64,000 nt of DNA from Arenibaculum pallidiluteum (lineage in GTDB: Bacteria; Pseudomonadota; Alphaproteobacteria; Azospirillales; Azospirillaceae), in assembly GCF_017355985.1 (NCBI RefSeq), contig NZ_JAFIQU010000009.1, positions 124,001 to 188,000 of the forward strand, given 5' to 3'. The notes beneath the pieces are model-generated. The model saw only the letters and a list, made by a program, of their open reading frames with translations, made no database searches and was not told the origin of the DNA. Below, piece by piece: positions 46,143 through 55,581 of this stretch; position 1 is the stretch's first letter, and each line of letters begins with the position of its first letter. The position numbers were made by a program, and so were the translations under genes.

Positions 46143-47060
46143 TCAGCCCGCGCCGAGGTTCGGCATCGCCGCCTGCTGCGGCAGCCTGGCAGGATCGTCC
46201 CGGTCGGCGGCCTTGTCGCCCGGCGTGCCGAGCTGGGACAGCATCATCACCGTGAAGTAGGGCAGCGGCTCCCCGGCCGCTTGGGTGACGCCACGAAAGG
46301 CGGCGATCGAGGACGAGGAGCCGAAGGCCCCCGGCTTCGCGGTCTCGAACCCGCCGCCAGCAGCGCCCTCGCCCACCCCCGAGGCCGCCATCCGCGTCGC
46401 CGCGGCATCGGACCGCCCCTCGAACTTGGCCGCGAAGCGATCGTAGATGTCGCCCAGCGAGCGCGCCTGCCCCGAGGCGTCGTAGAAGACCGCGCGGTTC
46501 GCCGAGGCCGCCTCGGGCAGCAGGGCGGCGGCCTTGCGCGACGGGTTCTCGCGCATCGCCGAAAGGAACTTCGCGGCCCCGCCCGCCCCCAGGAAATGCG
46601 CCATGTAGAGGTCCGTGGACCCGATCTGGCCGCCGACTTCCTGCTGGAGGTGCATCTTGTTCTCGCGCGCGTACTCGCCCGCCATCAGGGCCGACACGGT
46701 CGGGTCCTTGCGCAGGTCGAGGATCTGCTGCCGCGCCTTGGGATCGGCGACGGTGACGGACCCGTCGGCCCGGCGCTCGATCCTGGCCGCCTCGGCCCCC
46801 AGCCCGTGCTTCGCGCCGTAGCGCTCGACCATGGACAGCCAGGTCCCGTCGATGAACTGGAACAGCCCGGTGGCGCTGCTCGTGCTGGCCTTGGCTTCCG
46901 GGTTGAAGCTGCTCTCCTGGGCACATTTTGCCACGAGGTAGGAAAAATCGGCCCCGGTCCGCTGGCTCGCCTGCCTGAGCGCCGCCATCACCTGGCCGTT
47001 GCCGGCGCCGCGTGCGGCGGTGGCCTCGCTGGTGTTCGGGATGCTGGTGGCGATGGACAT
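46143..47060 (-). CDS. Lytic transglycosylase-type protein
   Basis: 305 residues with a lysozyme-like transglycosylase domain: AALRQASQRTGADFSYLVAKCAQESSFNPEAKASTSSATGLFQFIDGTWL, in which the Glu of QESSFNP is catalytic and SATGLFQF is the family motif. It cleaves peptidoglycan. No obvious signal peptide, so it may leave by the flagellar or another route. ATG at 47060 after AGGAGGAAGCCTC. Same strand and near the DUF1491 gene. Confidence 0.85.
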   Translation of the reverse strand: MSIATSIPNTSEATAARGAGNGQVMAALRQASQRTGADFSYLVAKCAQESSFNPEAKASTSSATGLFQFIDGTWLSMVERYGAKHGLGAEAARIERRADGSVTVADPKARQQILDLRKDPTVSALMAGEYARENKMHLQQEVGGQIGSTDLYMAHFLGAGGAAKFLSAMRENPSRKAAALLPEAASANRAVFYDASGQARSLGDIYDRFAAKFEGRSDAAATRMAASGVGEGAAGGGFETAKPGAFGSSSSIAAFRGVTQAAGEPLPYFTVMMLSQLGTPGDKAADRDDPARLPQQAAMPNLGAG

Positions 47061-47131
47061 GAGGCTTCCTCCTGGGAGACGCAACCGAAGGAAAGCAATG
47101 CCCGTGCCAGCCTGGACACACCCCAGGGGCA

Positions 47132-48538
47132 TCAGCCTGGCGCCTCCTCACCAAGCCGGATCCGCCGGTGGCAGACCTTCTCGACCAGCTCCGTGTCGTG
47201 GCTGACGAGCAGGACGGCGCAGTCGCGCTCGCGCGCGACTTCCGCCAGCAGCTCGACGATCTCCTGCTGGGTGATCAGGTCCAGCCGCGAGGTTGGCTCG
47301 TCCGCGAACAGGAAGGCGGGGTCGAGAAGCAGGACCCGCAGCAGGGCAAGCCGCTGAAGCTCGCCGCCCGAGACCTCGCTCGGCCGCCGGTCGAGCAGCG
47401 CTGCCGACAGGCGCAGCCGGTCCAGGAGCGGCGCGATGCGGCCGGCATCCAGGCCGTGCCGGCGGACGAGATCGTCGATGGCCCGGCGCAGCGTGACGCG
47501 CGGCGGGAAGGCCGAGGGCGGGTCCTGGTAGATCTTCTGGTAGCGGACCGGCGCGATGCCTGCGGCCCGCCGCACGAAGCCCACATCGGGCTCGATCAGG
47601 CCCAGGAGGACGTCACCGAAGGTGCTCTTCCCGGACCCGCTGGGCCCCGTGATCCCCACGATCTCCCCCCGGGCGATGCTGAAGTCGCGATCCGCGAAGA
47701 GGCGATGGCCCCCGCGGGTCTTGCCGAGCCGCGCCGCTTCCAGGACCGCGGCTCCGGCCGCCGGCGCGCCCGGGCGCCCGGACCAGACCGCTGGATCGGC
47801 CGCGATCAGGCGCCGGGTGTATTCGTGCCCGGGGTTCGTGAGGACCTTCTCGGTCGGCCCCCGCTCGACGATCACGCCGTCGAGCATCACCGCGACCTCG
47901 CCGCCCAGCCGGCGCGCCAGGGCAAGGTCATGGGTGATCGTCAGCAGGCCCGCGCCTTCCCCGACCTCGCGCATCAGGAGGGCTGCGACGTCGTCGCGAC
48001 GCATGACGTCCAGCCCTTTCGTCGGCTCGTCGGCGATCAGGATCCTGGCCCCGCCCGCCCGCGCCGCGGCGAAGGCGACCCGCTGCGCCATTCCGCCCGA
48101 GAGCTCGGATGGGAGCTTCGATCCCGCCATAGCCAGGCCAAGGCTATCGAGATCCGCCTGCGCCCGCCGCCGCGCGTCCCGCGCATCGAGCCCCCGGACA
48201 TGGCGGTAGCCCTCCGCGACCTGCGCGCGGGCCCCCATGGTCGGATCCAGCGCCAGCCATGGCTCCTGCGGCAGCAGGCCGAGAATCCGGCCCCAGAGGG
48301 GACGGTGCCCTGCCCCGGACGAGAGCGGCAGGCGCCGCCCGTCGATGGTCGCCACGCCCTCGGCCCGCAGGCCCCTGGGAAGCGTCCCCATGATCGCCTG
48401 GGCGAGCAGGCTCTTGCCGGACCCGGATTCTCCCAGGATCGTCAGCGGCCGCCCCGGAAGCAGCGACAGCGTTGTCGGCTGGACCAGCCTTTCGCCGGAG
48501 AACACGGCGACATCCTCGGCAACCAGAAGCGCGTTCAA
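47132..48538 (-). CDS. Fused double ATPase of a dipeptide/nickel-type ABC importer
   Basis: 468 residues carrying both ATPase subunits (DppD/F or NikD/E type) in one chain. First domain: Walker A GESGSGKS, signature LSGGMAQR, Walker B ILIADEPTKGLD. Second from about 250: Walker A GPSGSGKST, signature VSGGELQR, Walker B FLFADEPTSRLD. Start is a TTG whose bases overlap the permease stop (TTGA), with GGAGGG upstream. Last gene of the four-gene operon. Fusion of the two ATPases is a known but less common form of the family. Confidence 0.9.
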   Translation of the reverse strand: MNALLVAEDVAVFSGERLVQPTTLSLLPGRPLTILGESGSGKSLLAQAIMGTLPRGLRAEGVATIDGRRLPLSSGAGHRPLWGRILGLLPQEPWLALDPTMGARAQVAEGYRHVRGLDARDARRRAQADLDSLGLAMAGSKLPSELSGGMAQRVAFAAARAGGARILIADEPTKGLDVMRRDDVAALLMREVGEGAGLLTITHDLALARRLGGEVAVMLDGVIVERGPTEKVLTNPGHEYTRRLIAADPAVWSGRPGAPAAGAAVLEAARLGKTRGGHRLFADRDFSIARGEIVGITGPSGSGKSTFGDVLLGLIEPDVGFVRRAAGIAPVRYQKIYQDPPSAFPPRVTLRRAIDDLVRRHGLDAGRIAPLLDRLRLSAALLDRRPSEVSGGELQRLALLRVLLLDPAFLFADEPTSRLDLITQQEIVELLAEVARERDCAVLLVSHDTELVEKVCHRRIRLGEEAPG

Positions 48539-49377
48539 ATCCTGTCCCTCCCGGCGACGAGGTTCAGGCCGAGGACCAGCAGGAAGATGGCGACGATCGG
48601 CTGGAGGATGGCGAAGGGCGCCTCCTCGTAGTACGGCAGCAGCTCGACCATCATCAGTCCAAGCTCCGGTGTCGGCGGCCTGACGCCGACGCTGACGAAG
48701 CCGAGGGCGGCGATGGCCATGATCGCCCCTGCGGCGCCGAACGCGCCGACAGTCAGGATCATCGGCGCGATCTCGGGCCACAGGTGCCGGCGCACGATAT
48801 AGGCCGGTCCCATTCCCAGGAGACGCGATGCCTGGACTGCCGGGGACGCGATCAGCGTGCGCGTCGTCGCGCGCGTCAGGCGGAAGTACTCGATCCACAG
48901 CACCAGCGAGATTCCGACATAGAGGGCCCATGGCGCGTTCGGCGCGATGGCCGCCAGCATCAGCACCAGCAGAAGGCCCGGCAGGGCCATGAACACGTCG
49001 CCGAGGAGCGAAAGCGAGCGGTCGACCAGCCCGCCCTTCCAGGCGGCCAGGATTCCGAGCACGACGCCTGGCACCGCTGCCGTCGCGACGCTCAGCAGCG
49101 CGAGGGAGAGCGAGAGCCTCAGCGCGGCCGAGAGCCGGGCGAGCATCGAGCGGCCGAGATGATCGGTGCCCAGCGGCTCGCTCCAGCCCGGCGCGACGAG
49201 AGCGTGCCTGAGGCTCTGCCGCGCCGGATCGGCAGGCCAGAGGATCGGCGTCAGAACCGCGAAGGCGACGACGCCCGACAGGATCGCGACGCCGATCAGG
49301 CGCTGCCTCGGGATGCGGGTCCGCATGGGAACGGGGGCTGGGCTGGGAGCGGGACCGGGGATGGTGGATGCGATCAT
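48535..49377 (-). CDS. ABC importer permease 2 (DppC/NikC type)
   Basis: 280-residue permease with about six helices; N-terminal extension and GTDHLGRSMLARLSAALRLSLSLAL, the DppC family signature, followed by the EAA loop ASRLLGMGPAYIVRRHLWPEIAP. Overlaps its upstream partner by four bases (ATGA) and the ATPase by four. A short Pro-rich leader precedes the first helix. Confidence 0.92.
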   Translation of the reverse strand: MIASTIPGPAPSPAPVPMRTRIPRQRLIGVAILSGVVAFAVLTPILWPADPARQSLRHALVAPGWSEPLGTDHLGRSMLARLSAALRLSLSLALLSVATAAVPGVVLGILAAWKGGLVDRSLSLLGDVFMALPGLLLVLMLAAIAPNAPWALYVGISLVLWIEYFRLTRATTRTLIASPAVQASRLLGMGPAYIVRRHLWPEIAPMILTVGAFGAAGAIMAIAALGFVSVGVRPPTPELGLMMVELLPYYEEAPFAILQPIVAIFLLVLGLNLVAGRDRI

Positions 49378-50324
49378 GACGCCTGCTTCCGGGGATCGAG
49401 CCACAGGCAGGCGAGATCGACTGCCGCGTTGAGGAGGACGAACATCATTCCCATCACCAGGGCCGTGCCCTGGATCACCGGAACGTCGCGGCTGAAGATG
49501 GCGTGGACCAGCGCATGGCCGATTCCGGGCCAGGCGAAGAGGCTCTCCACCACCACGACGCCCTCGATGAGACCGACGAACTGGACGCCGAGATAGGTGA
49601 CGACCGGCACGCTGACATTGCGCAGTCCGTGCCGGAGGAACACCCGTGCCTCGGACAGGCCCTTGACGCGGCCGAAGGCGTAGTAGGGAGACGCCGCGAC
49701 CTGCACCATGGCGTCCCGGGCGACGCGAGCCGACACCGCACCCAGCCCAAGTGCGAGCGTCAGGGCCGGCAGGACGAGGTTCTCGGTTCCCCCGTGGCCC
49801 GCGGCCGGAAGAATGCCCAGGCCCGCCGAGACCAGCATGATGAGGATCAGCCCCACGACGAAATGGGGCAGCGCGCGAAGCATGCTTGCTGCGACGAGCA
49901 GGCCCCTGTCCAGGGCGCCCCCGGGGCGCAGGCCCGCCGCGATGCCGAGCGGCGGGCCCAGCAGGACCGAGAGCAGGATCGCCGCCACGGAAAGCCCGAC
50001 CGTGTGGCCGAGCTGGTGACGGATCTCCTCCAGGACCGGGCGGCCCGAGATGACGGATTCGCCGAAATCCAGCCGGAAGAGATCCAGGAACCACAGGGCC
50101 AGGGCGGCCGCCCCGCCCCCGCCGAGGCCGAGCTCCGCCCGCACTGCGTTCGCGGCGTCCGAGCTGACCATATCGTACCCATAGCGCCCGGCCGCGATGC
50201 GATAGGCCATGTCGCCGGGCAGGGATCGCACCATGACGAAGGTCAGCAAGCCGACCGTCACGGCAACCAGCAGGGCTTGGAAGAGGCGATAGCCGAGAAT
50301 CCTGCTCACGGGGATTCTGCTCAC
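49374..50324 (-). CDS. ABC importer permease 1 (DppB/NikB type)
   Basis: 316 residues (GTG at 50324, which overlaps the binding-protein stop as GTGA; a GTG at 50333 is also possible). About six helices; N-terminal RILGYRLFQALLVAVTVGLLTF, the DppB type LPGDMAYR, and the EAA-like VKGLSEARVFLRHGLRN. Pairs with the DppC-type subunit. Confidence 0.92.
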   Translation of the reverse strand: MSRIPVSRILGYRLFQALLVAVTVGLLTFVMVRSLPGDMAYRIAAGRYGYDMVSSDAANAVRAELGLGGGGAAALALWFLDLFRLDFGESVISGRPVLEEIRHQLGHTVGLSVAAILLSVLLGPPLGIAAGLRPGGALDRGLLVAASMLRALPHFVVGLILIMLVSAGLGILPAAGHGGTENLVLPALTLALGLGAVSARVARDAMVQVAASPYYAFGRVKGLSEARVFLRHGLRNVSVPVVTYLGVQFVGLIEGVVVVESLFAWPGIGHALVHAIFSRDVPVIQGTALVMGMMFVLLNAAVDLACLWLDPRKQAS

Positions 50325-51844
50325 GGGGCCCACCGCATTCCGGCGAGGCCGAAATCCCGCTCGAACGGATCCAGGCGGACGTTCAGCAACCGCCTGGAAA
50401 CGGCGGCCGTCTGCTGGTACCAGGCGATGGGAATCACCGGAAGCTCGGCCTGCAGGATCGCGACGGCCTTCTCCCGCAGGGGCCGGGCCTGAGCATCGTC
50501 GGAGAGGGCGATAAGGTCCGAGATCGCCTTGTGGAAGTCCGGATCGGACCAGTTCATCGAGCCCCAGTCGCCGCCCCGGGGCGGATAGTCCTGCAGCACC
50601 GTCCCGATGGGATCCGGCACCAGCGCGAAGTTGCGCGCCGCCAACCCCATCTGCAGCGTGCCGTCCTGGTGCCTGGCCGGGATCTCGCTCGAGCTCGTGG
50701 AGTTGACCGCGACCTCGATGCCGACCTCGCGGAACTGCTCCTGAAGCACGGCGGCGACCAGGGGCAGCTCGGGCCGGTCCGGGTAGGTCACGAGCGTCAG
50801 GGAGAACCGCCGGCCGTCCTTGGCCAGGATGCCGTCGGCCCCCGCCGCCCAGCCCGCCTCGGCCAGCAGGGCCCTGGCCTTGCCCGCGTCATGGCCAAGC
50901 GGCGCGAGCCCGGGATGATGCCAGGCGGCGACGCTGGGCGGGAAGAGCTGGGTGGCGGCCGCCGGGAATCGCAGGATCGTAGCCGCGATCCCCTCGCGGT
51001 CGATGGCAAGGCTCAGCGCCTGGCGCACGCGCGGGTCGCGAAGGAGGTCATCCCCCGCATTCACCTTCAGCAGGATGGTCCGGGGGATCGGCACGGACTG
51101 GACGGAGAGCTTGGGGCTCCTGCCCAGCCGAATCCGGCTGGCGGGATCCAGGTTGAAGACGAAGTCGGCATCGCCGCTCTCGGCCATGAGGGCACGGGTC
51201 TCGCTGCGGCCGACCGCGAGATAGGCCGCGGCGCGGATCGCAGGCCGCTCACCCCAGTAACCGTCGAAGCGCTCGACCTCCAGCCGCTGCGGGGCCTGCA
51301 GCGAAGCGACCCGGTAGGGTCCCGTCCCGAGGACGCGCTGGACCCGCCCGCCGGCGTCGTACGACGCCGGCGCCAGGATCACCGTCGTGTACTGCGCAAG
51401 GAATGCCGGAAGCGGCGAGAACGGCTCGGACAGCCGGACGAGGACACCGTCCCCGTCGGCCGCGATTTCCGTGATCGGCGCCCTGCCGAGGATGCCCGGC
51501 TTGCCCATGGCATGGCGGAGCGCGCCGACCGCGGCCTCAGCGGTCAGGGGCGAGCCGTCGTGGAAGGTGACGCCCTGCCGGAGCCTGAAGCGCCAGACCC
51601 TCGCATCGGCCGACAGGGTCCAATCCGAGGCCAGGGCGGGCGCCGGCCGCCCATCGAGATCCGTGCCGACGAGCGTCTCGGCTACGTTCATCCTCAGGAA
51701 GAGGTCACCCGTGATGGACGGGTCGACGTCGACGATCTCGAACGGGGCGACGATGTCGACGACCTCGTCCCCGGCGGCCGCGGCGGCAGGCGAAAGGGTC
51801 GACGGGAGATACAGGACCAGGGCTGCCAGTGCGGCACGGAGCAT
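50321..51844 (-). CDS. ABC importer substrate-binding protein (family 5)
   Basis: 507-residue periplasmic binding protein of solute-binding family 5 with a signal peptide (LRAALAALVLYLPSTLSPAAA). Family blocks: LASDWTLSADARVWRFRLRQGVTFHDGSPLTAEA, TGPYRVASLQ, RQALSLAIDREGI. Members bind peptides, nickel chelates or opine metallophores. A Zur-like site in the promoter argues for a metal-linked ligand. First gene of the four-gene operon; ATG at 51844 with GGAAGCCCCGTC. Confidence 0.9.
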   Translation of the reverse strand: MLRAALAALVLYLPSTLSPAAAAAGDEVVDIVAPFEIVDVDPSITGDLFLRMNVAETLVGTDLDGRPAPALASDWTLSADARVWRFRLRQGVTFHDGSPLTAEAAVGALRHAMGKPGILGRAPITEIAADGDGVLVRLSEPFSPLPAFLAQYTTVILAPASYDAGGRVQRVLGTGPYRVASLQAPQRLEVERFDGYWGERPAIRAAAYLAVGRSETRALMAESGDADFVFNLDPASRIRLGRSPKLSVQSVPIPRTILLKVNAGDDLLRDPRVRQALSLAIDREGIAATILRFPAAATQLFPPSVAAWHHPGLAPLGHDAGKARALLAEAGWAAGADGILAKDGRRFSLTLVTYPDRPELPLVAAVLQEQFREVGIEVAVNSTSSSEIPARHQDGTLQMGLAARNFALVPDPIGTVLQDYPPRGGDWGSMNWSDPDFHKAISDLIALSDDAQARPLREKAVAILQAELPVIPIAWYQQTAAVSRRLLNVRLDPFERDFGLAGMRWAP

Positions 51845-51876
51845 GACGGGGCTTCCTTACGCTGACGCGATTACAA

Positions 51877-51900
51877 GAAATGTTATATCATACGGTTTTC
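51877..51900 (-). promoter_or_regulatory. Zur-like site in the ABC operon promoter
   Basis: On the plus strand GAAATGTTATA (51877-51887) equals the left half of the gammaproteobacterial Zur box; the right half (CATACGGTTTTC) is degenerate. It lies 32 bases before the binding-protein ATG, where a repressor would block transcription. The half-site match is direct; control by Zur or another Fur-family protein is inferred. Confidence 0.5.
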
Positions 51901-52031
51901 GGGGATCAATGCGCCAGCCGCCGGATGCGCCGCTAGCATCTTACCCCGCGGCGGCCGAGCTCGCGGAAGCGCGGCAACGGCCGGGCCGCAGGGCTGTTCA
52001 CAGCAGACACGCCCGTAGCCCGTCGGGGCCA

Positions 52032-53378
52032 ATGGATTCCTACATTCTCGTTCTCGTCTCGGCCGGCCTGCTGATCCTGCTCGTGGCCTGGCTTCCGATG
52101 CTGCTCCGCGAGATGCCGCTGTCCCTTCCGATCGTCTGCGTGGCGATCGGCTGGCTGGTCTTCACCTATGTGCTGCCCGCGGATTCCCCGCATCCCCTGC
52201 GCTACCCGGAGCTGACCGAGCGGATGACGGAGATGCTGGTCATCGTGGCGCTGATGGGCTGCGGCCTGAAGCTCGACCGTCCGTTCGCATGGAAATCCTG
52301 GCGCGCCACATGGCGACTGCTGGGCATCGTGATGCCGCTCTGCATCGCCGGGGTGGTGCTGCTGGGCTGGGGCTTCATGGGGCTGTCGCTGGGCGCCGCG
52401 ATCCTGCTCGGCGCGGCGCTCGCGCCCACGGATCCGGTCCTGGCATCCGACGTCCAGGTCGGCCCGCCGCTTTCAGGGGAGGAGGACGAGGTTCGGTTCA
52501 GCCTGACCTCGGAGGCCGGGCTGAACGATGGGTTGGCGTTTCCCTTCACCAACCTGGCCCTGGCGGTCGCCCTGCACACAGGGGTGGCAATGCCGGCCGA
52601 CCGCACAATAGAGGGCACCGGCGACACGTGGGGCTGGATCTGGCACTGGATCGCGTTGGACGTGGCATGGAAGCTGGCTGCCGGCCTTGCCGTCGGCTGG
52701 CTTGTGGGGCGCGCGCTCGGATACCTGACGTTCCGGCTGCCGAACCGGGCGAAGCTGTCGCGCACCGGCGACGGCTTCCTGGCGCTCGCCATGACCTTCA
52801 TCTCCTATGGCGTGACGGAACTGGTCCACGGCTACGGCTTCCTGGCCGTGTTCATGACCGCGCTCGCGTTCCGGGAGGCGGAGCGCGGTCACAGCTATCA
52901 CGAACGGCTGCACGACTTTGCGGAGCAGATCGAGCGCCTCTTCATGATGGTCGTCCTGCTGCTTTTCGGCGGGGCGATCGCCCACGGGCTGATGGCCCCG
53001 CTGACCTGGGAGGCGGCGGCGGTCGGGCTCGTCTTCCTCTTCTTCGTGCGCCCGGCGGCGACTCTCCTGGCCTTCAGGGGGCTCGGCTGGCACCGGGCCG
53101 AGACGCTGGTAGTGGGCTTCTTCGGGATCCGGGGCGTCGGATCCATCTACTATCTCGCCTATGCGCTGAACGAGGCGAATTGGGCTGCGGAGGCCACGAC
53201 GCTGTGGGCAGTCGCGAGTTTCATCATGCTGACTTCGATCATCCTGCACGGCACGACCGTCACGCCCATCATGCGGCTGCTGGACCAGCGTAATCGGGAT
53301 CGCGACGAACGCCGCGTCACGGGTCCGCCAGCTCAGGCGCCCAGCCCGCCCGGCGTCAGGAGCATCTCGGGGTCGTAG
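52032..53378 (+). CDS. Cation/proton antiporter (CPA1-type)
   Basis: 448-residue membrane antiporter with about 12 helices, NhaP-like. The unwound-helix region AALAPTDPVLASDVQVG, followed by TSEAGLNDGLAFPFTNLALAV, is the family core with the two key acidic residues (the ND motif). FFGIRGVGSIYYLAYAL is the C-terminal signature. It exchanges Na+ or K+ for protons. The last 46 bases overlap the PAS gene on the opposite strand. No ribosome site stands out; start set by the first helix. Confidence 0.88.
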   Translation: MDSYILVLVSAGLLILLVAWLPMLLREMPLSLPIVCVAIGWLVFTYVLPADSPHPLRYPELTERMTEMLVIVALMGCGLKLDRPFAWKSWRATWRLLGIVMPLCIAGVVLLGWGFMGLSLGAAILLGAALAPTDPVLASDVQVGPPLSGEEDEVRFSLTSEAGLNDGLAFPFTNLALAVALHTGVAMPADRTIEGTGDTWGWIWHWIALDVAWKLAAGLAVGWLVGRALGYLTFRLPNRAKLSRTGDGFLALAMTFISYGVTELVHGYGFLAVFMTALAFREAERGHSYHERLHDFAEQIERLFMMVVLLLFGGAIAHGLMAPLTWEAAAVGLVFLFFVRPAATLLAFRGLGWHRAETLVVGFFGIRGVGSIYYLAYALNEANWAAEATTLWAVASFIMLTSIILHGTTVTPIMRLLDQRNRDRDERRVTGPPAQAPSPPGVRSISGS

Positions 53379-53902
53379 GCCACCGTCGTGCCCTCGTGCT
53401 CGTAGTCCTGGATCGTCGGGCGCCGCCGGCTCTCCTGTGCCCGGAAATCCAGGTAGAAGCAGACCAGGACCCTGCAGACCCCTCCGGCAGCGTCGGTGAC
53501 CGGAAGGAAAATCTTGTCGATCGCCGCGGGAGTGCGGCTGAAGTCCGAGGTTCTGTAGCGGAACGCCATGGGGCGCGCGCCATGCACGCAATCGTCGAAC
53601 TGCCGCAGGACGACCGGCCGCGTGGGCTCCTTCACGACCTCGTGCAGCATGCGGCCCGTGTGATCCGCGCCGTCGTACTCGACCACCCTGGTCCCCACCA
53701 GGCGAAGACGGTAGAGGCCGGGCCCCTCGACGCCGACCACCAGGAGGTTGGGCATCCAGGACTTGAACTCCTCGGGATGGAAGCTTGACCACGGCGGCAG
53801 CCACCGGTCGCCGCGCCGAGATTTCCAGAAGGCGTAGAGGGCGGCGAGCTTGGCACGGGAGGTGTCGCTGTCTTGCTGGAGCATCGTCGATCGCGCAGGC
53901 AT
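53333..53902 (-). CDS. PAS-domain protein (PAS_5 type)
   Basis: 189-residue single PAS-like domain of the alphaproteobacterial PAS_5 group: LAALYAFWKSRRGDRWLPPWSSFHPEEFKSWMPNLLVVGVE, then YRLRLVGTRVVEYDGADHTGRML. No output domain, so it may act as a stand-alone sensor or adaptor; function unknown. Start uncertain between 53902 and 53884; neither has a ribosome site. Converges with the antiporter gene. Confidence 0.75.
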   Translation of the reverse strand: MPARSTMLQQDSDTSRAKLAALYAFWKSRRGDRWLPPWSSFHPEEFKSWMPNLLVVGVEGPGLYRLRLVGTRVVEYDGADHTGRMLHEVVKEPTRPVVLRQFDDCVHGARPMAFRYRTSDFSRTPAAIDKIFLPVTDAAGGVCRVLVCFYLDFRAQESRRRPTIQDYEHEGTTVAYDPEMLLTPGGLGA

Positions 53903-53965
53903 GGGCCCGAGGGCCGGGGCACCCATACTGCCGACCCGAAGCGCTGGGGACAAACACGCCGGCGC

Positions 53966-54646
53966 TCAGCCCAGCATGGCGCGGCGAATCACCTCGAGAT
54001 GGGCGGCCATCGCTGCTCGGGCACCATCGGGATCGCGGGCGGAGATCGCGTCGACCACGGCCTCGTGCTGGTCGCTGTGCTCGCCGCGGAACTCGTCCTC
54101 GCCGATGCGGCGATACGTGCTGCCCCAGGCACGCTGCCAGGCCGCGCGGCTGCGTGCGCCGGCGAGGAATCCCATGAAGCCGACCAGCACGGGATTCCCG
54201 CTGGCCCGTCCCACGGCGGCATGGAAGGCGGCATCGGCCTGCTCGCAGGCCTGGGTGTCGCGGGCGACGCGCCCCGCGCGCACCCGGGCGTAAAGGAACG
54301 CAACCTGCTCGGCATCGGCGGCGCAGGCCGCGGCCGCAGCGATCTGCGGCTCGATCAGCAGCCGCGCCGCGATCAGGTCATGGGGCGATGCAGCCTCCAC
54401 CGTCAGGGGACTGCGCAAGGACGCCGCTGGTGGCGGACGCCCGAGGAACGTCCCCTGCCCGACATGGCGCCACAGCAGCCCCTCGGCCTCGAGATCCGCG
54501 AGACAGGCGCGCAACGTCGCGCGGCTGCACCCGATCTGCGGCGCAAGAAGACGCTCGGGCGGCAGGCGCCCGGGGGGCTCCGTGCCGGCCGCGGCGAGAT
54601 GGCGGCGCAGGCGTTCCAGCGCTTGCGCCCGGGGCATGCGGGACAT
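53966..54646 (-). CDS. GntR family regulator with FCD domain
   Basis: 226 residues. Winged helix (EPPGRLPPERLLAPQIGCSRATLRACLADLEAEGLLWRHVGQGTFLG) and FCD effector domain (LIAARLLIEPQIAAAAAC; AFHAAVGRASGNPVLVGFM; DQHEAVVDAISARD). ATG at 54646 after AGGAGCACG. Divergent from a TauE-type permease; the palindrome TTGGT-N2-ACCAA lies between. Ligand unknown. Confidence 0.9.
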   Translation of the reverse strand: MSRMPRAQALERLRRHLAAAGTEPPGRLPPERLLAPQIGCSRATLRACLADLEAEGLLWRHVGQGTFLGRPPPAASLRSPLTVEAASPHDLIAARLLIEPQIAAAAACAADAEQVAFLYARVRAGRVARDTQACEQADAAFHAAVGRASGNPVLVGFMGFLAGARSRAAWQRAWGSTYRRIGEDEFRGEHSDQHEAVVDAISARDPDGARAAMAAHLEVIRRAMLG

Positions 54647-54713
54647 GGGTCGTGCTCCTGTCGCGGCGCGGGACCGGACCAATTTGCAGACCAATGGGCG
54701 GCGCGTCTACAGC

Positions 54714-54725
54714 TTGGTCCACCAA
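54714..54725. promoter_or_regulatory. Putative FCD-GntR operator
   Basis: TTGGT-CC-ACCAA, inverted repeat of 5-bp arms, 28 bases before the TauE start and 68 before GntR. It matches the TGGT-N-ACCA style of FadR-type sites. Confidence 0.55.
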
Positions 54726-54752
54726 CAATGTGCCTAGGGAGCCCGGGGGAAA

Positions 54753-55499
54753 TTGCTGTCGATCCTGTTGCTGGCCGTCGCGGCCTTCATGGCGGGCGCC
54801 CTGAACGCCCTGGCGGGTGGCGGAACCTTCCTGACCTTCCCGGCTCTGGTCTTCCTGGGAGTACCGCCGATCGCCGCCAATGCGACGAGCACGGTCTCGG
54901 TTCTGCCGGGCTATGTCAGCAGCGCCTATGCCTTCCGCCGCGACGTGGGACCGGTCCAGGGCGTCGGCCTGCCGGGGCTGATGGCCGCCTCGCTGGCCGG
55001 CGGCGTGGCCGGCGCGCTGCTGCTGCTGGTGACGCCGGCGGCGGTGTTCAGCGGGATCGTGCCGTGGCTGCTGCTGGTGGCGACGGTGCTCTTCGCATTC
55101 GGCCCGCGCATGACCCGCTGGCTGCGCAGCAGGGGCGGAAGGCCCGCGGGAAAGGTGGCCGTACTTGCGACGGTGACGGCCGTGTCGGTCTATGGGGGCT
55201 ATTTCAATGGAGGGCTCGGAATCCTGCTGCTGGCGGCGTTCAGCCTGCTCGGCCTGACCGACCTGAACCGCATGAACGGGCTGAAGGTCGTGCTCTCGGC
55301 CGTGCTCGCCGTGATCTCCGCCGCGACCTTCGCGGTGGCGGGCATCGTTGCCTGGCAGGAAGCCGCGATCATGGCTATCGCCGCGACGCTGGGGGGCTAC
55401 TGGGGCGCGCGGGCGGCGCGGCGCATTCCGCCGGACGCGCTGCGCATGGGGATCGTCGCGGTCGGGCTCGCCATGTCGGTGCTGTTTTTCGCGAAGTGA
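54753..55499 (+). CDS. TauE/SafE family permease
   Basis: 248-residue membrane protein of the TauE/SafE family, about eight helices: AGALNALAGGGTFLTFPALVFLGVPPIAANATSTVSVLPGY is the N-terminal signature, repeated in part as VYGGYFNGGLGILLL. Relatives export sulfite, sulfoacetate or other organic anions. Start TTG at 54753 after GGGGGAAA. Controlled probably by the divergent GntR. Confidence 0.88.
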   Translation: MLSILLLAVAAFMAGALNALAGGGTFLTFPALVFLGVPPIAANATSTVSVLPGYVSSAYAFRRDVGPVQGVGLPGLMAASLAGGVAGALLLLVTPAAVFSGIVPWLLLVATVLFAFGPRMTRWLRSRGGRPAGKVAVLATVTAVSVYGGYFNGGLGILLLAAFSLLGLTDLNRMNGLKVVLSAVLAVISAATFAVAGIVAWQEAAIMAIAATLGGYWGARAARRIPPDALRMGIVAVGLAMSVLFFAK

Positions 55500-55581
55500 C
55501 GCCGCCACGCGTCCCGCGGTGACGGACCTGCGGCGCCGTTCTATGGTCCGCAGCGCGGACACCGAAAGCGGAGGAAGAAGC

